Shown in pieces: positions 1 to 9,701 of a DNA stretch of 64,000 bases. Position 1 is the stretch's first letter; each line of letters opens with the position of its first letter. The notes under the pieces were generated by a model. That model saw only the letters and a program-made list of their open reading frames with translations, was not told the DNA's origin and made no database searches. Origin of the DNA: an uncultured Prevotellaceae bacterium (GTDB lineage Bacteria > Bacteroidota > Bacteroidia > Bacteroidales > Bacteroidaceae). The stretch lies in assembly GCA_946186505.1 (NCBI GenBank), contig CAMHNI010000008.1, forward strand, positions 48,333-112,332, read 5' to 3'. Made by a program: the position numbers and the translations under genes.

Positions 1-872
1 TCGGCAATCACGCGATAGTGGGTTTCCACCATCGGAATGATATCATTGAAGAGCACATTCTTAAAGCCCTCGGAGAAGCCTCCGAAGCCGCCACGACGGG
101 GACCGCCCTGACCAGGAGCGCCCTGCGGACGCTGTCCGCCAAAACCGCCAAAGCCACCGGCCTCACCCGGACGACGAGTGTTCAGGCCATTGTCCATGAC
201 GATGATGCAAGGAACGGCCTTGCCCTCGGCAATCAGGTTGTCAAGGATCTGAGCGGTATGTCCCTGCTCGGCCCAGCCATACTCGTTCTCACCCATACCG
301 TGCTGCAGATACAGAACAGGGAACTTCTTGGTGGGATTGGTGAAATACTCGTTAGGCAGATATATATGGCAGCGACGCATCTTCTCAGTGTAGGTTGACC
401 AGTAGAACACCTCGCTCACGGAACCCTGTGGGACATTCTTCACCTGCCAGAAATCCTGGTCTTCTGATGGAATCTCGATACCGCTGCCCCAACGGCTTGC
501 GCCATAGTAGTAGAGGCTGCCTGGATCGGGTACTGAGGCGCCATCAATGTTGAGCTGATAGTAGTGGAAACCTTCGTCCTGAGGTTCTGAAGTACCTGTC
601 CATACGCCGTTCTCGTCCTTAGTCATTGTATAAATCTTTCCTGCAATGTCAAGTCCTACGAATTTGGCATCAGGAGCTGAAATCTGAGCACGGACCATCC
701 GTTCTGAGTTCACCATCGGGTACTGCTTGTTGTCTTGATTGCTTGATGCCGGCTTAAAATCCTCAACAGTAGCAACTACAGAGGGAACGATGGGGTTTTG
801 TCTGGGAGCCCCAAATTGGGCTGACGCCGTCAAACTTGCGAGCGCCATCAATGAAAGAACGATTTTTTTCAT
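1..872 (-). CDS. Secreted alpha/beta-hydrolase esterase (partial, runs off left edge)
   Basis: Minus strand from ATG at 872: MKKIVLSLMALASLTASAQFGAPRQNPIVPS..., signal peptide; resembles the esterase at 6030-6908. Not in the ORF track because it is open at the edge. Confidence 0.75.
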   Translation of the reverse strand, partial: MKKIVLSLMALASLTASAQFGAPRQNPIVPSVVATVEDFKPASSNQDNKQYPMVNSERMVRAQISAPDAKFVGLDIAGKIYTMTKDENGVWTGTSEPQDEGFHYYQLNIDGASVPDPGSLYYYGASRWGSGIEIPSEDQDFWQVKNVPQGSVSEVFYWSTYTEKMRRCHIYLPNEYFTNPTKKFPVLYLQHGMGENEYGWAEQGHTAQILDNLIAEGKAVPCIIVMDNGLNTRRPGEAGGFGGFGGQRPQGAPGQGGPRRGGFGGFSEGFKNVLFNDIIPMVETHYRVIA

Positions 873-973
873 AAGTTAATGTTTAATTAGTTGACAATAT
901 TTCTTTCTATGACGTTCCTTATTAAGAATAGTAAAAAAGCAGCACCGCGAATTATGGAATATTAACAGTCTGT

Positions 974-1036
974 CAGAAGTTCACCCCCACATTGGCAAAG
1001 AAGCAGCCGGTATGCGCCGTATTGAAGTCGTCGCAA
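974..1036 (-). pseudogene. 3'-end fragment duplicated from the porin-like OMP gene at 3569-4243
   Basis: 'ttcacccccacattggcaaagaagcagccggtatgcgccgtattgaagtcgtcgc' occurs both here and at ~3571-3629. Confidence 0.75.
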
Positions 1037-1053
1037 CTTGCATATTCCCCTAA

Positions 1054-1258
1054 CCTCCTAACCTGATTGCTTGAATCGCCTTTGTAAAAAGGGCTTTCAG
1101 CGTGTTAAGTGTTGCCAAAACACCTAACATACTCCTAACCCCACTTATTTTACAAGGTGGGTTAGGAGTTGATTACCTGTTGGTTAGGAGTTCAGCAAAC
1201 TTCTAACCTTCCGAACCCCCTTTTTACAAAGGCGATTCGAGCAATTTGGTTAGGAGTT
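1054..1258. repeat. MITE-like palindromic element with ~39 bp terminal inverted repeats
   Basis: Left CTCCTAACCTGATTGCTTGAATCGCCTTTGTAAAAAGGG; reverse complement of right CTCCTAACCAAATTGCTCGAATCGCCTTTGTAAAAAGGG. Internal hairpin CTCCTAACCCCACTT/AAGGTGGGTTAGGAG. Confidence 0.7.
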
Positions 1259-1386
1259 GGCCATTTTTTGAAAAATTCCTGTATTCTCTCAACCGCAATG
1301 CATATTTATTTACAATTCGCATAAAAAATACACTCCAAGCCTCCTCAATAGTTTGCTCCGACCTACCCGGCGGGTTGAACGTACTA

Positions 1387-1421
1387 ACTCGGCGGGTTGG
1401 TCCGTCCGACCAGCCGAGTTA
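1387..1421. repeat. Strong isolated hairpin
   Basis: AACTCGGCGGGTTGGTCCGTCCGACCAGCCGAGTT: outer AACTCGGC/GCCGAGTT, inner GGTC/GACC. Confidence 0.5.
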
Positions 1422-1610
1422 CTGCCCGCAAGTCGTAGTGTATAAACATGCATGCGGGGGCCTTATATCAAATAATGTGTTAAAAAGCACCCCCAACCGC
1501 TTTACTTTCAAACTTTTTTCGTATTTTTGCAGATGCATTGTGGCCGTCGTCCGAGTCGTGGTGCTGAGTTTGATCTTCCTGAAGTTGGGCTATCAAATAG
1601 GTTTGGAGCT

Positions 1611-2495
1611 ATGAGCAAGAAATCAATACGATTTTATAAAGACCACGAGGTCAGAGCCGTGTGGGATGAAGAAAAGTCCATATGGTGGTTCTCAATTGTG
1701 GATATCGTAGGTGCTATTACAGATAGCCCTAATCCTCGTAAGTATTGGAGCGTGTTGAAAACCAGACTAAAGAAAGCGGGAAACGAGTTGACTACACGTT
1801 GTAGTCAACTGAAGATGACCGCAGCCGATGGCAAACGATATGCAACAGACTGTTTTGCGCAAGACGACATCATCCAGTTAGTGAGGGTCATTCCGAGTAA
1901 AAAGACAGAAGACTTCCTCGACTGGTTTGTATATAGCGACAACACTATTGACGGACAAAGCAAGAAGAAAGCTTATACACTCATGGAGAGCGGGCTGCTC
2001 GACACGCTAAAGCCTGGAACCGTTAAGTGTCTGCAACAGATTCATGCATTTCTGTTTGGAGGACTTTATGACTTTGCTGGAAAGATACGTACAAAGAACA
2101 TTTCCAAGGGTAACACCATCTTCTGTCTGACTGAGCATCTGCACAGCTACCTAAAAACTGTGGAGACGATGCCTGAGACTTCTTTCGACGAGATTGTAGA
2201 TAAATATGTGGAGATGAATATGGCCCATCCGTTTATGGAGGGCAACGGACGTTCGACTCGTATTTGGTTCGACCTGATGCTAAAAAAGCGCCTCAGTATC
2301 TGCATTGATTGGAGCAAGATAGGCAAACGCGATTATCTTGATGCAATGATCGAAAGCGAAACTAACAGCGACAGAATACGTGAACTGCTCCGTCAGGCTC
2401 TGACTGACAAGATTGATGACCGCGAAACCTTTATGAAGGGTATCGACTACTCATACTATTATGAACAATCCGATTATGCGAGAGCAGATTTATAA
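1611..2495 (+). CDS. BRO-N domain + Fic domain fusion protein
   Basis: N-terminal IRFYKDHEVRAVWDEEKSIWWFSIVDIVGAIT is BRO-N-like; HPFMEGNGRSTRIW matches the Fic motif HPFxxGNGR. ATG at 1611 chosen inside the longer ORF. Confidence 0.8.
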   Translation: MSKKSIRFYKDHEVRAVWDEEKSIWWFSIVDIVGAITDSPNPRKYWSVLKTRLKKAGNELTTRCSQLKMTAADGKRYATDCFAQDDIIQLVRVIPSKKTEDFLDWFVYSDNTIDGQSKKKAYTLMESGLLDTLKPGTVKCLQQIHAFLFGGLYDFAGKIRTKNISKGNTIFCLTEHLHSYLKTVETMPETSFDEIVDKYVEMNMAHPFMEGNGRSTRIWFDLMLKKRLSICIDWSKIGKRDYLDAMIESETNSDRIRELLRQALTDKIDDRETFMKGIDYSYYYEQSDYARADL

Positions 2496-2743
2496 TGCAA
2501 AAGGCGGTGGACTGGTCGCTGCTGAAGGCTCATCACATTGACTACTTCACTCGTTCGCAAAACAACGACTCTACAAACATCATTATCATCAGCCCTAACT
2601 ACCACCGCATCATCCACAAAAACAACCCACACTTCAACCGCAAGAACCAAAGGCCAACGGCTGAAAGGGAAGTCAAGTTCCAGTTCGAGTTTCAGAATGG
2701 TGAGGTATTGAGACTGAAGTTCAATGAGCATTTGAAAGTGTAA
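2495..2743 (+). CDS. Small HNH-like nuclease C-terminal fragment, overlapping the Fic stop (TAATG)
   Basis: AHHIDYFTRSQNNDSTNIIIISPNYHRIIHK resembles the HNH C-terminal half; no upstream nuclease domain. Confidence 0.5.
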   Translation: MQKAVDWSLLKAHHIDYFTRSQNNDSTNIIIISPNYHRIIHKNNPHFNRKNQRPTAEREVKFQFEFQNGEVLRLKFNEHLKV

Positions 2744-2763
2744 TACTAAAAACAGCAAAAAGT

Positions 2764-2982
2764 ATGAAGCGACCAAGAGTCACGCCAATAGATTTGTCAG
2801 AAGAACAAGAACAGTTCTTTATTGAGACATGGGATAATAATCAAAGTCTTTCTGCAATCGTAATATTACGAGATAAGTTAGGTCTTGGATCAGATGCATT
2901 ATACTCCGTTGCAAAACGATTAAGAGAGGAGGGAAAATTAAGAGACAAAACGCATGTTAGATATAGCGAGAAAGAGGTCTAA
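2764..2982 (+). CDS. Small hypothetical protein
   Basis: 72 aa ORF; possibly HTH-like. Confidence 0.35.
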   Translation: MKRPRVTPIDLSEEQEQFFIETWDNNQSLSAIVILRDKLGLGSDALYSVAKRLREEGKLRDKTHVRYSEKEV

Positions 2983-3330
2983 ATATGTTTCATCTCAGCG
3001 TCAACCACAAAGATGTCACCTTCGGCATCAACGAGGACATTCTTGCTTTATGCAAGCGGCAGAGCCGAGCGGCGAGGAACAAGGTCCCATACTTCGTAGG
3101 TGTTGTTGGAATAGCGCCCCTAAGAGGCAGCCTTCTCAAACCCCAATGCTGCCATATAAGTGTCAATCATGATTTGAGTGGCAGGATGGGCATTAGCTAC
3201 TCTTGGTTGGATAATAACAGGTTGGACGGTACGACCATCGAAGCCCGCAAATCCATAGAACGAATAGGCTGTATCAGGGAAGATGAGGTTGTGCATCAGA
3301 ATCTTTCTAAGCAGAGCCAAGAATCAGACG
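2983..3330 (-). pseudogene. Degraded polyvalent-protein/kinase-like gene with a palindromic insertion
   Basis: Minus strand MHNLIFPDTAYSFYGFAGFDGRTVQPVIIQPRVANAHPATQIMIDTYMAALGFEK..., then in another frame YSNNTYEVWDLVPR[RSALPLA*S]KNVLVDAEGDIFVVDAEMK. Confidence 0.5.
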
Positions 3331-3431
3331 GGACGGTTCTTCGTGATCATTTCTGATTGTCAAATAAGATTCTTGTTGTTGTGCCAACAGACATCGACGA
3401 TGCTATGATTGTTATTTACAGGAAACAACTT

Positions 3432-3483
3432 GCACTTCCAGCACTTCTTGCACCTGCGTTGGTGCAAGGAGTGCTGGAAGTGC
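3432..3483. repeat. 23 bp-stem hairpin
   Basis: GCACTTCCAGCACTTCTTGCACC-tgcgtt-GGTGCAAGGAGTGCTGGAAGTGC, one stem mismatch. Confidence 0.75.
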
Positions 3484-3568
3484 AGCATAAAAAGTGCATA
3501 TAACAACTATATGGGGCAACAATTATCGTACAGGACGGATTATCGAGTAATGTCTTGTACTCCTTGAA

Positions 3569-4243
3569 TCAGAAATTCACCCCCACATTGGCAAAGAAGC
3601 AGCCGGTATGCGCCGTATTGAAGTCGTCGCGACTGACATTGGCCAGCCCGATGTCGTAGCCCAGCTCCGCATAGAGGTGGTCGAACTGCAGGCCGCAGCC
3701 AAGACGCACACCACCGTCGAAGCGCTTGAAGGCATCGTCGGAGAACGAGCTGTAGGACAAACGGCGGTCCTGCTCCTTGATGTTGCCGCTGATACCTGCT
3801 GCACAATAGACACCCAGGAAAGGCTGGATGCTCGTCAGGGGGTCGAAGTTATGCTGGTACTTTATCACGAGCGGCACCTCCAGGTAGTTCATGTTGTAAG
3901 AATACGCACCGTTCTTACCGCCCTTCTCCGCATACGACAAGCCCGTCTCCAAGTAGAGGGGCGTAGCCGGAGCCATCTGGATACCAGCCACAAAACCTAC
4001 GTTCAGCCCTGTTTTGGGCGAGCCGCCGTCTAAGTAGCGGTCGTCGGCATTGACCGTAGCCACATCCATACCAATACGGAAACCGAAGTAGCTGTCAACA
4101 ATAGAGTGACGGCGGTAGCCATTGTCATAATAGCTCAGACGGGCAGGAGCAACCGGACGTCCATGAGGACGCCCCACATATTGTGCCATCGAGGGCACGG
4201 CCGTCAGCACGGCCAGCATTGAAATCATCATTATCCTTTTCAT
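3569..4243 (-). CDS. Porin-family outer membrane beta-barrel protein
   Basis: Signal peptide, beta-barrel pattern, C-terminal GVNF. Confidence 0.75.
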   Translation of the reverse strand: MKRIMMISMLAVLTAVPSMAQYVGRPHGRPVAPARLSYYDNGYRRHSIVDSYFGFRIGMDVATVNADDRYLDGGSPKTGLNVGFVAGIQMAPATPLYLETGLSYAEKGGKNGAYSYNMNYLEVPLVIKYQHNFDPLTSIQPFLGVYCAAGISGNIKEQDRRLSYSSFSDDAFKRFDGGVRLGCGLQFDHLYAELGYDIGLANVSRDDFNTAHTGCFFANVGVNF

Positions 4244-4433
4244 CGTCGTACAGTTTTAATTGGTTTGACGGTGCAAAGATACAAGAATGCCACGCTTCCG
4301 CCAAGACGACATCCCTACAATCCCAGGACAATTTCCCTAAACTTCAAGGGGAAATCCCCTAACTGAAGCACAGTACCACTTTTTGGGGTGGTATAAACAA
4401 TATAAATAGCAGAATTTCGTTATTCAAGTGGTT

Positions 4434-4548
4434 ATGGCTATACAGGTAACATGTAGGAGAACCAAGAGTCTGTCGATGCGCATCGTGAAAAAACGGCGAT
4501 ATGCATGTGCCGGCACCTGTCGGTATGTCGAAGAAAGAGGTGGCAGAG
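4434..4548 (+). pseudogene. Truncated 5' copy of the YgjP-like metallopeptidase gene at 5330
   Basis: atggctatacaggtaacatgtaggagaaccaagagtctgtcgatgcgcatcgtgaa... aligns with the start of 5330-5875 and then decays. Confidence 0.75.
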
Positions 4549-4581
4549 AAATACTTTTTTCTTGACCAAATATGATAATAA

Positions 4582-5328
4582 TTGGGAAATAAAGAGCTTA
4601 TGAGTAGTGTTGTCATAGCCATATTCCTGCTGAGCATCGGAGCCAGTTTTGTGCAGCGCACCACGGGCTTCGGCTTCGGCATCTTCATTATGACGATGCT
4701 GCCGTTCTTCCTGCCGACATACGGCGAGGCCACCACACTCTCAGGACTTCTGGCCATTACTACATCGGCTGTCATCGCTTGGAGACTGAAGACTTATGTC
4801 ACTTGGAAACGGTTGTGGCCGATACTGATGACGTTTGTTGTTGTCTCGACGATAGCCATCTTTGCTTTGACCCGTATCGAAGACCACATATTGAAGCAGA
4901 TCTTGGGAGTGGTGTTGATCGTCATCAGCATCTATTTTGCGCTGTTCAGCCAAAAGATTAAGCTGCCTACAACCAAGAAGGTGCAAGTAGGTGCTGGCAC
5001 ACTCAGCGGACTGTTGGGGGGATTCTTTGGGATGCAAGGCCCGCCTGCCGTACTCTACTTCATCCAGTCGGAACCCACCAAGGAGCACTATATGGCAATG
5101 ACTCAGACTTACTTCCTGATAGGCAATGTGATGATGACCTTCGTGCGTGCCTATAACGGTTTCTTCACTACGACCGTCCTGACAGATTACTGTTTCGGAC
5201 TTGGCGGAGTCATCATCGGCACAACCCTTGGAGCCTACGTCTTCAAGCGCATCCCTAACCGCATCTTCCGATATATCGTCTATGCGTATATTGCAGTGAG
5301 TGGCGTGATTATACTAATGACAAATTGA
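4582..5328 (+). CDS. TSUP (TauE/SafE-like) membrane transporter
   Basis: Polytopic protein; GFGFGIFIMTMLP and LLGGFFGMQGPPAVLYF are TSUP-like. Confidence 0.8.
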   Translation: MGNKELMSSVVIAIFLLSIGASFVQRTTGFGFGIFIMTMLPFFLPTYGEATTLSGLLAITTSAVIAWRLKTYVTWKRLWPILMTFVVVSTIAIFALTRIEDHILKQILGVVLIVISIYFALFSQKIKLPTTKKVQVGAGTLSGLLGGFFGMQGPPAVLYFIQSEPTKEHYMAMTQTYFLIGNVMMTFVRAYNGFFTTTVLTDYCFGLGGVIIGTTLGAYVFKRIPNRIFRYIVYAYIAVSGVIILMTN

Positions 5329-5329
5329 A

Positions 5330-5875
5330 ATGGCTATACAAGTAACATACAGAAGAACCAGAAGACTGTCAATGCGCATCGTGAAGAATGGCGATGTGCA
5401 TGTGTCGGCACCTATTGGTATGCCTAAGTCTGAGGTAGAACGGTTCATTGAGGAACACCGCGACCGGATAACAGAGGCACGGAAGAAAACATACGAAAGC
5501 CAAAAGCGTCGGGCAGAGTTTTACAATCAGCTCCCGCTAAGGACGAGAGAGCAGGCCGATGATGCTCTTCGACGGTTAAAAGCCCTGATAGAACCGATGG
5601 TGGAACGTCACTCCAAGGAGATGGGCGTGAAACCCTCAATCGTTTATTACAAAGCCATGATTTCCCGATGGGGCGTGTGCCATGTCAAGGACAAGTCCAT
5701 TTGCTTCTCTGCATACATGTTGCTATTGCCGGAATGGTGCATCGAGCATGTGGTGGTTCACGAACTATGCCATCTGTTAGAACCCAGCCACAATGCCCGT
5801 TTCCACGCATTGATGGATAAGTTCTTCCCCCGTTGGAAGGAAGCCCGGAAAGAGACGCGGCTAAAAAGTAGGTGA
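5330..5875 (+). CDS. YgjP-like zinc metallopeptidase (DUF45)
   Basis: SRWGVCHVKDKSICFS...VVHELCHLLEPSHNARFHALMDKFFPRWKE, HExxH motif. Confidence 0.85.
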   Translation: MAIQVTYRRTRRLSMRIVKNGDVHVSAPIGMPKSEVERFIEEHRDRITEARKKTYESQKRRAEFYNQLPLRTREQADDALRRLKALIEPMVERHSKEMGVKPSIVYYKAMISRWGVCHVKDKSICFSAYMLLLPEWCIEHVVVHELCHLLEPSHNARFHALMDKFFPRWKEARKETRLKSR

Positions 5876-6029
5876 AACGGGGAAAAACGGGGGTCAAACG
5901 ACAATCGGAGCAAGTATTCCCAAAAATGTGTTAGCAGAAAGCGGGCGAGGATGCCATTGACGGCTGATCCTCGCCCGCTATGTTTAGATATGGAGGCTCC
6001 CACAATTGTTGTGGGGCGCTCATGAGTGT

Positions 6030-6920
<891 letters not shown>

Positions 6921-7030
6921 CTAATTAGTTTATATAAATGCTTTTTTATTTATAGATAGTTTTTTTTTCATTTGGTTTAATACGATCATTATTTTTCCTC
7001 TCTTATAATTTGGATGTCCTGCTTACAATT

Positions 7031-7148
7031 GGGTGATGCCCATGATGCGGCGCACGTCCTTCTTGAGACCACTTCGTTGAACAAGCGTCTTCTTTGTCGA
7101 CGAGCGGTCGTCCATGCCCATTTCGTAGAGGATGAGGAAGAAGGTGCC
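7031..7148. repeat. Repeat C copy 1 (regulator-fragment repeat)
   Basis: gggtgatgcccatgatgcggcgcacgtccttcttgagaccacttcgt...atgaggaagaaggtg; recurs near 8230, 9425, 10440 and 22757. Confidence 0.75.
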
Positions 7149-7207
7149 CAAAGGCTGTTTTGATGTCATCGTATAGCATCTTGCCCCTGAAAGGTGCGGT
7201 GAATTAT

Positions 7208-7942
7208 TCACGAGTTGATAATGCCCTCGGTTTTGGTTATTTCTGCCTGGACATTATCCAAAGCCTCTTGAGCCATTGTCGGAATGATATTCGGATTAAT
7301 CCACGTTAAAAAATCGCTAATCAAAACATACATTTGCTTCACATATGTCAAGTCAAACTGCCGATTATCAAAACAGAGAGGTTCATTGTGGCTCACCCTA
7401 TTTCTCATAATTCTGATATCTTGGATGATTGCGTTTATCTCTTTTCGTCCATAACCTGTAGGTAGTCCTCTGAATATTGTGCAGGGCACGCCCTGCAATA
7501 ATGCGTAGTGGTGAGTTTCATACAGACTGTTCCAAAAACCAAGATTCAATTCCGCTATCACCCTTCCTGCAGTCACGTTACGTCTTTTCCCCAGTAATGT
7601 CTTTTCTGATTTTTCAACCTCTTTTTTCAAGAAATCATTCGTTCTGGTTTTTCCTGTCTTCTTGACAATGTGAGTAAGCGAAGGTGCTGACATAAAGCCA
7701 TTCTTCTGGTTTATCAGCCACTGCACATCACCGAAATGTTTCGCTATGGCATAATGAAGTTGGTTACGAAGAACAACTTCAAAGAAACTAATCAGAGGTT
7801 GAAATGCCCGTGCTAATCTGGCATTGGCATAATACATCTGCTGAGCTTTCTTTTTATTGCCTTTAGAGGCTTTCAGATACCTTGATATACGTGAATATGA
7901 GTATAATCTCGTAATTTTTGATAATTCATTTGGAAATTTCAA
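7208..7942 (-). CDS. Abi-family (Abi_2, AbiD/F-like) abortive infection protein
   Basis: LARAFQPLISFFEVVLRNQLHYAI... and IMRNRVSHNEP are characteristic of Abi_2. Confidence 0.8.
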   Translation of the reverse strand: MKFPNELSKITRLYSYSRISRYLKASKGNKKKAQQMYYANARLARAFQPLISFFEVVLRNQLHYAIAKHFGDVQWLINQKNGFMSAPSLTHIVKKTGKTRTNDFLKKEVEKSEKTLLGKRRNVTAGRVIAELNLGFWNSLYETHHYALLQGVPCTIFRGLPTGYGRKEINAIIQDIRIMRNRVSHNEPLCFDNRQFDLTYVKQMYVLISDFLTWINPNIIPTMAQEALDNVQAEITKTEGIINS

Positions 7943-7949
7943 TTTTATT

Positions 7950-8065
7950 GCTTACCTTTGCATCCGTAATGCTTGGTCAAGCCTCTGCTATCAAAGTACG
8001 TAACCAAGTTTCCGAATACCCGCCACTATCAAAGTCGGCGGGTTGTTTTTTCTGTACCACGATAC
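7950..8065 (-). ncRNA. Candidate structured leader/ncRNA upstream of the Abi_2 gene
   Basis: Minus strand: two hairpins, CCCGCC-GACTTTGATAGT-GGCGGG and CTTGGT...ACCAAG, with ACTTTGATAG repeated in both loops; promoter-like GTATTTTTGC upstream. Confidence 0.55.
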
Positions 8066-8226
8066 TGGCTGCAAAAATACAAAATATTTTAGATATAGTT
8101 ACTATACAATCAAAAAAAATCTTAACACTTTTCATATTCTTCTGATTGCGGGTCACACTTCAACCATCGAGGCGCTCGACCTTTAGTCGCTCTTGCTACC
8201 AACGGGACGCAAGAACGGGACGCAAG

Positions 8227-8369
8227 AATGCGGATGGCCTCTTGGGTGATGCCCATGATGCGGCACACGTCCTTCTTGAGACCACTTCGTGGAACAAGCG
8301 TCTACGTTGTCGCCGAGCGATCTTCCATGCCCATTTCGTAGAGGATGAGGAAGAAGGTGTTCTTTGCAG
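8227..8369. repeat. Repeat C copy 2
   Basis: atgcggatggcctcttgggtgatgcccatgatgcggcacacgtcc... Confidence 0.75.
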
Positions 8370-8407
8370 GACCTCTGCGGAGCGACTGAGCACCCACGGA
8401 GCGCAAG

Positions 8408-8432
8408 AAAGCGACCAAAGGTCGAGCGGTGG
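8408..8432. repeat. Hairpin family B (core GACCAAAGGTC)
   Basis: AAAGCGACCAAAGGTCGAGCGGTGG. Confidence 0.65.
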
Positions 8433-8546
8433 ACGGTCTTGGGCTACTATTGTATATTATTTGTTAAATAACGAGAGAAAAAAATGAAAAGATTCCCGAA
8501 TTTGGGAATTTATTCGTATCTTTGCCGCAAAGTTAGTAATTGAACT

Positions 8547-8867
8547 GTGCAAATTATCTTTGAAGATAAGGATTTAGAAGAGCTCATCACGACGGGGAGT
8601 AATAGCAAGTATAAGAAGTACACCCGCAATACAAAGTTTATGAAGGCACTTGCAACTGCATATAACTACTTGCGGTTGTCAGAACGTGCCACCGACCTCC
8701 GTTCTGTCTCTTTCCTCCACTACGAACAGCTTAAAGGAACCAATGGCCAAAGTTCCATAAGAGTTGTCAACGGAATGGTGGAGCGCATACTTTTCCGCGA
8801 GTTTGATGGCGGCATTAGAATAACAGTTTTAAGTTTAGACGATACTCACTATGGCAACAAGAAATGA
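8547..8867 (+). CDS. HigB/RelE-like toxin
   Basis: RelE/ParE-superfamily-like small protein overlapping a HigA-like antitoxin. Confidence 0.8.
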   Translation: MQIIFEDKDLEELITTGSNSKYKKYTRNTKFMKALATAYNYLRLSERATDLRSVSFLHYEQLKGTNGQSSIRVVNGMVERILFREFDGGIRITVLSLDDTHYGNKK

Positions 8868-9228
8868 AAATCCAGCACCTTTCATGGCAGTTCATCCAGG
8901 CATGATGATCAAGCCAGAACTCGAAGAACGTGGTATTAGCCAGAAAGAATTTGCCAAGATACTTGGCACCCAGCCTTCACATCTGAGCGAGGTACTCAAT
9001 GGCAAGCGTGCTCTCACAACAGAATTGGCAGTTAAGATAGAGAACGCTATTGGGCTTCCGGCAAAGATTCTGCTGTCGGCCCAGACACAGTATGAACTGG
9101 AATCAACTAATAATAGTACATTAACAGACGACAATCAACACGAGACCATTGCCGTCACTATCCCCGTCCGTGACCGCAACCTGCTACGTGAACTTGTCCG
9201 TAAGTTCGGGTGGGCTTGTATGCTGTGA
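8851..9228 (+). CDS. HigA-like XRE antitoxin
   Basis: AVHPGMMIKPELEERGISQKEFAKILGTQPSHLSEVLNGKRALT. Confidence 0.85.
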   Translation: MATRNENPAPFMAVHPGMMIKPELEERGISQKEFAKILGTQPSHLSEVLNGKRALTTELAVKIENAIGLPAKILLSAQTQYELESTNNSTLTDDNQHETIAVTIPVRDRNLLRELVRKFGWACML

Positions 9229-9389
9229 AGGTATACGGTGTTATAATGGGCGGGAAGCAGAGGTCGGTTGTCGGCACTGCTTCCCGCTTTTTCTATCCCA
9301 CCATTCCATGTACCATTTCACAGTTTTACCATACTATATAAAAAATTGTCCCTTACCTTTTCCCATTCTGCTGACTCCTGTACCTTGTG

Positions 9390-9425
9390 GAAAGGCTACG
9401 GGTAGGCGAGCTTGCTCGGGAATGC
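9390..9425. repeat. Hairpin family A copy (core GAGCTTGCTC)
   Basis: GAAAGGCTACGGGTAGGCGAGCTTGCTCGGGAATGC. Confidence 0.65.
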
Positions 9426-9563
9426 GGATGGCCTCTTGGGTGATGCCCATGATGCGGCACACGTTCTTCTTGAGACCACTTCATGGAACAAGCGTCTACG
9501 TTGTCGCCGAGCGGTCTTCCATGCCCATTTCGTAGAGGATGAGGAAGAAGGTGTTCTTTGTTG
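9421..9563. repeat. Repeat C copy 3
   Basis: aatgcggatggcctcttgggtgatgcccatgatgcggcac... Confidence 0.75.
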
Positions 9564-9701
9564 TACCTCCGCGTAGCGCCTGAGCACCCAAGGAGCGCAA
9601 GAAAGCGACCAAAGCCGAGCGAAGACCTCTTTTTCGTGAAATAATTACTTTTTTGCATTAAAAGTTGCTTGATTTGAAAACTTTTTTGTATCTTTGCGGC
9701 C

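Noticed and set aside
18-398. 126 aa plus-strand ORF at left edge
   Set aside because: Antisense to the partial esterase ending at 872.
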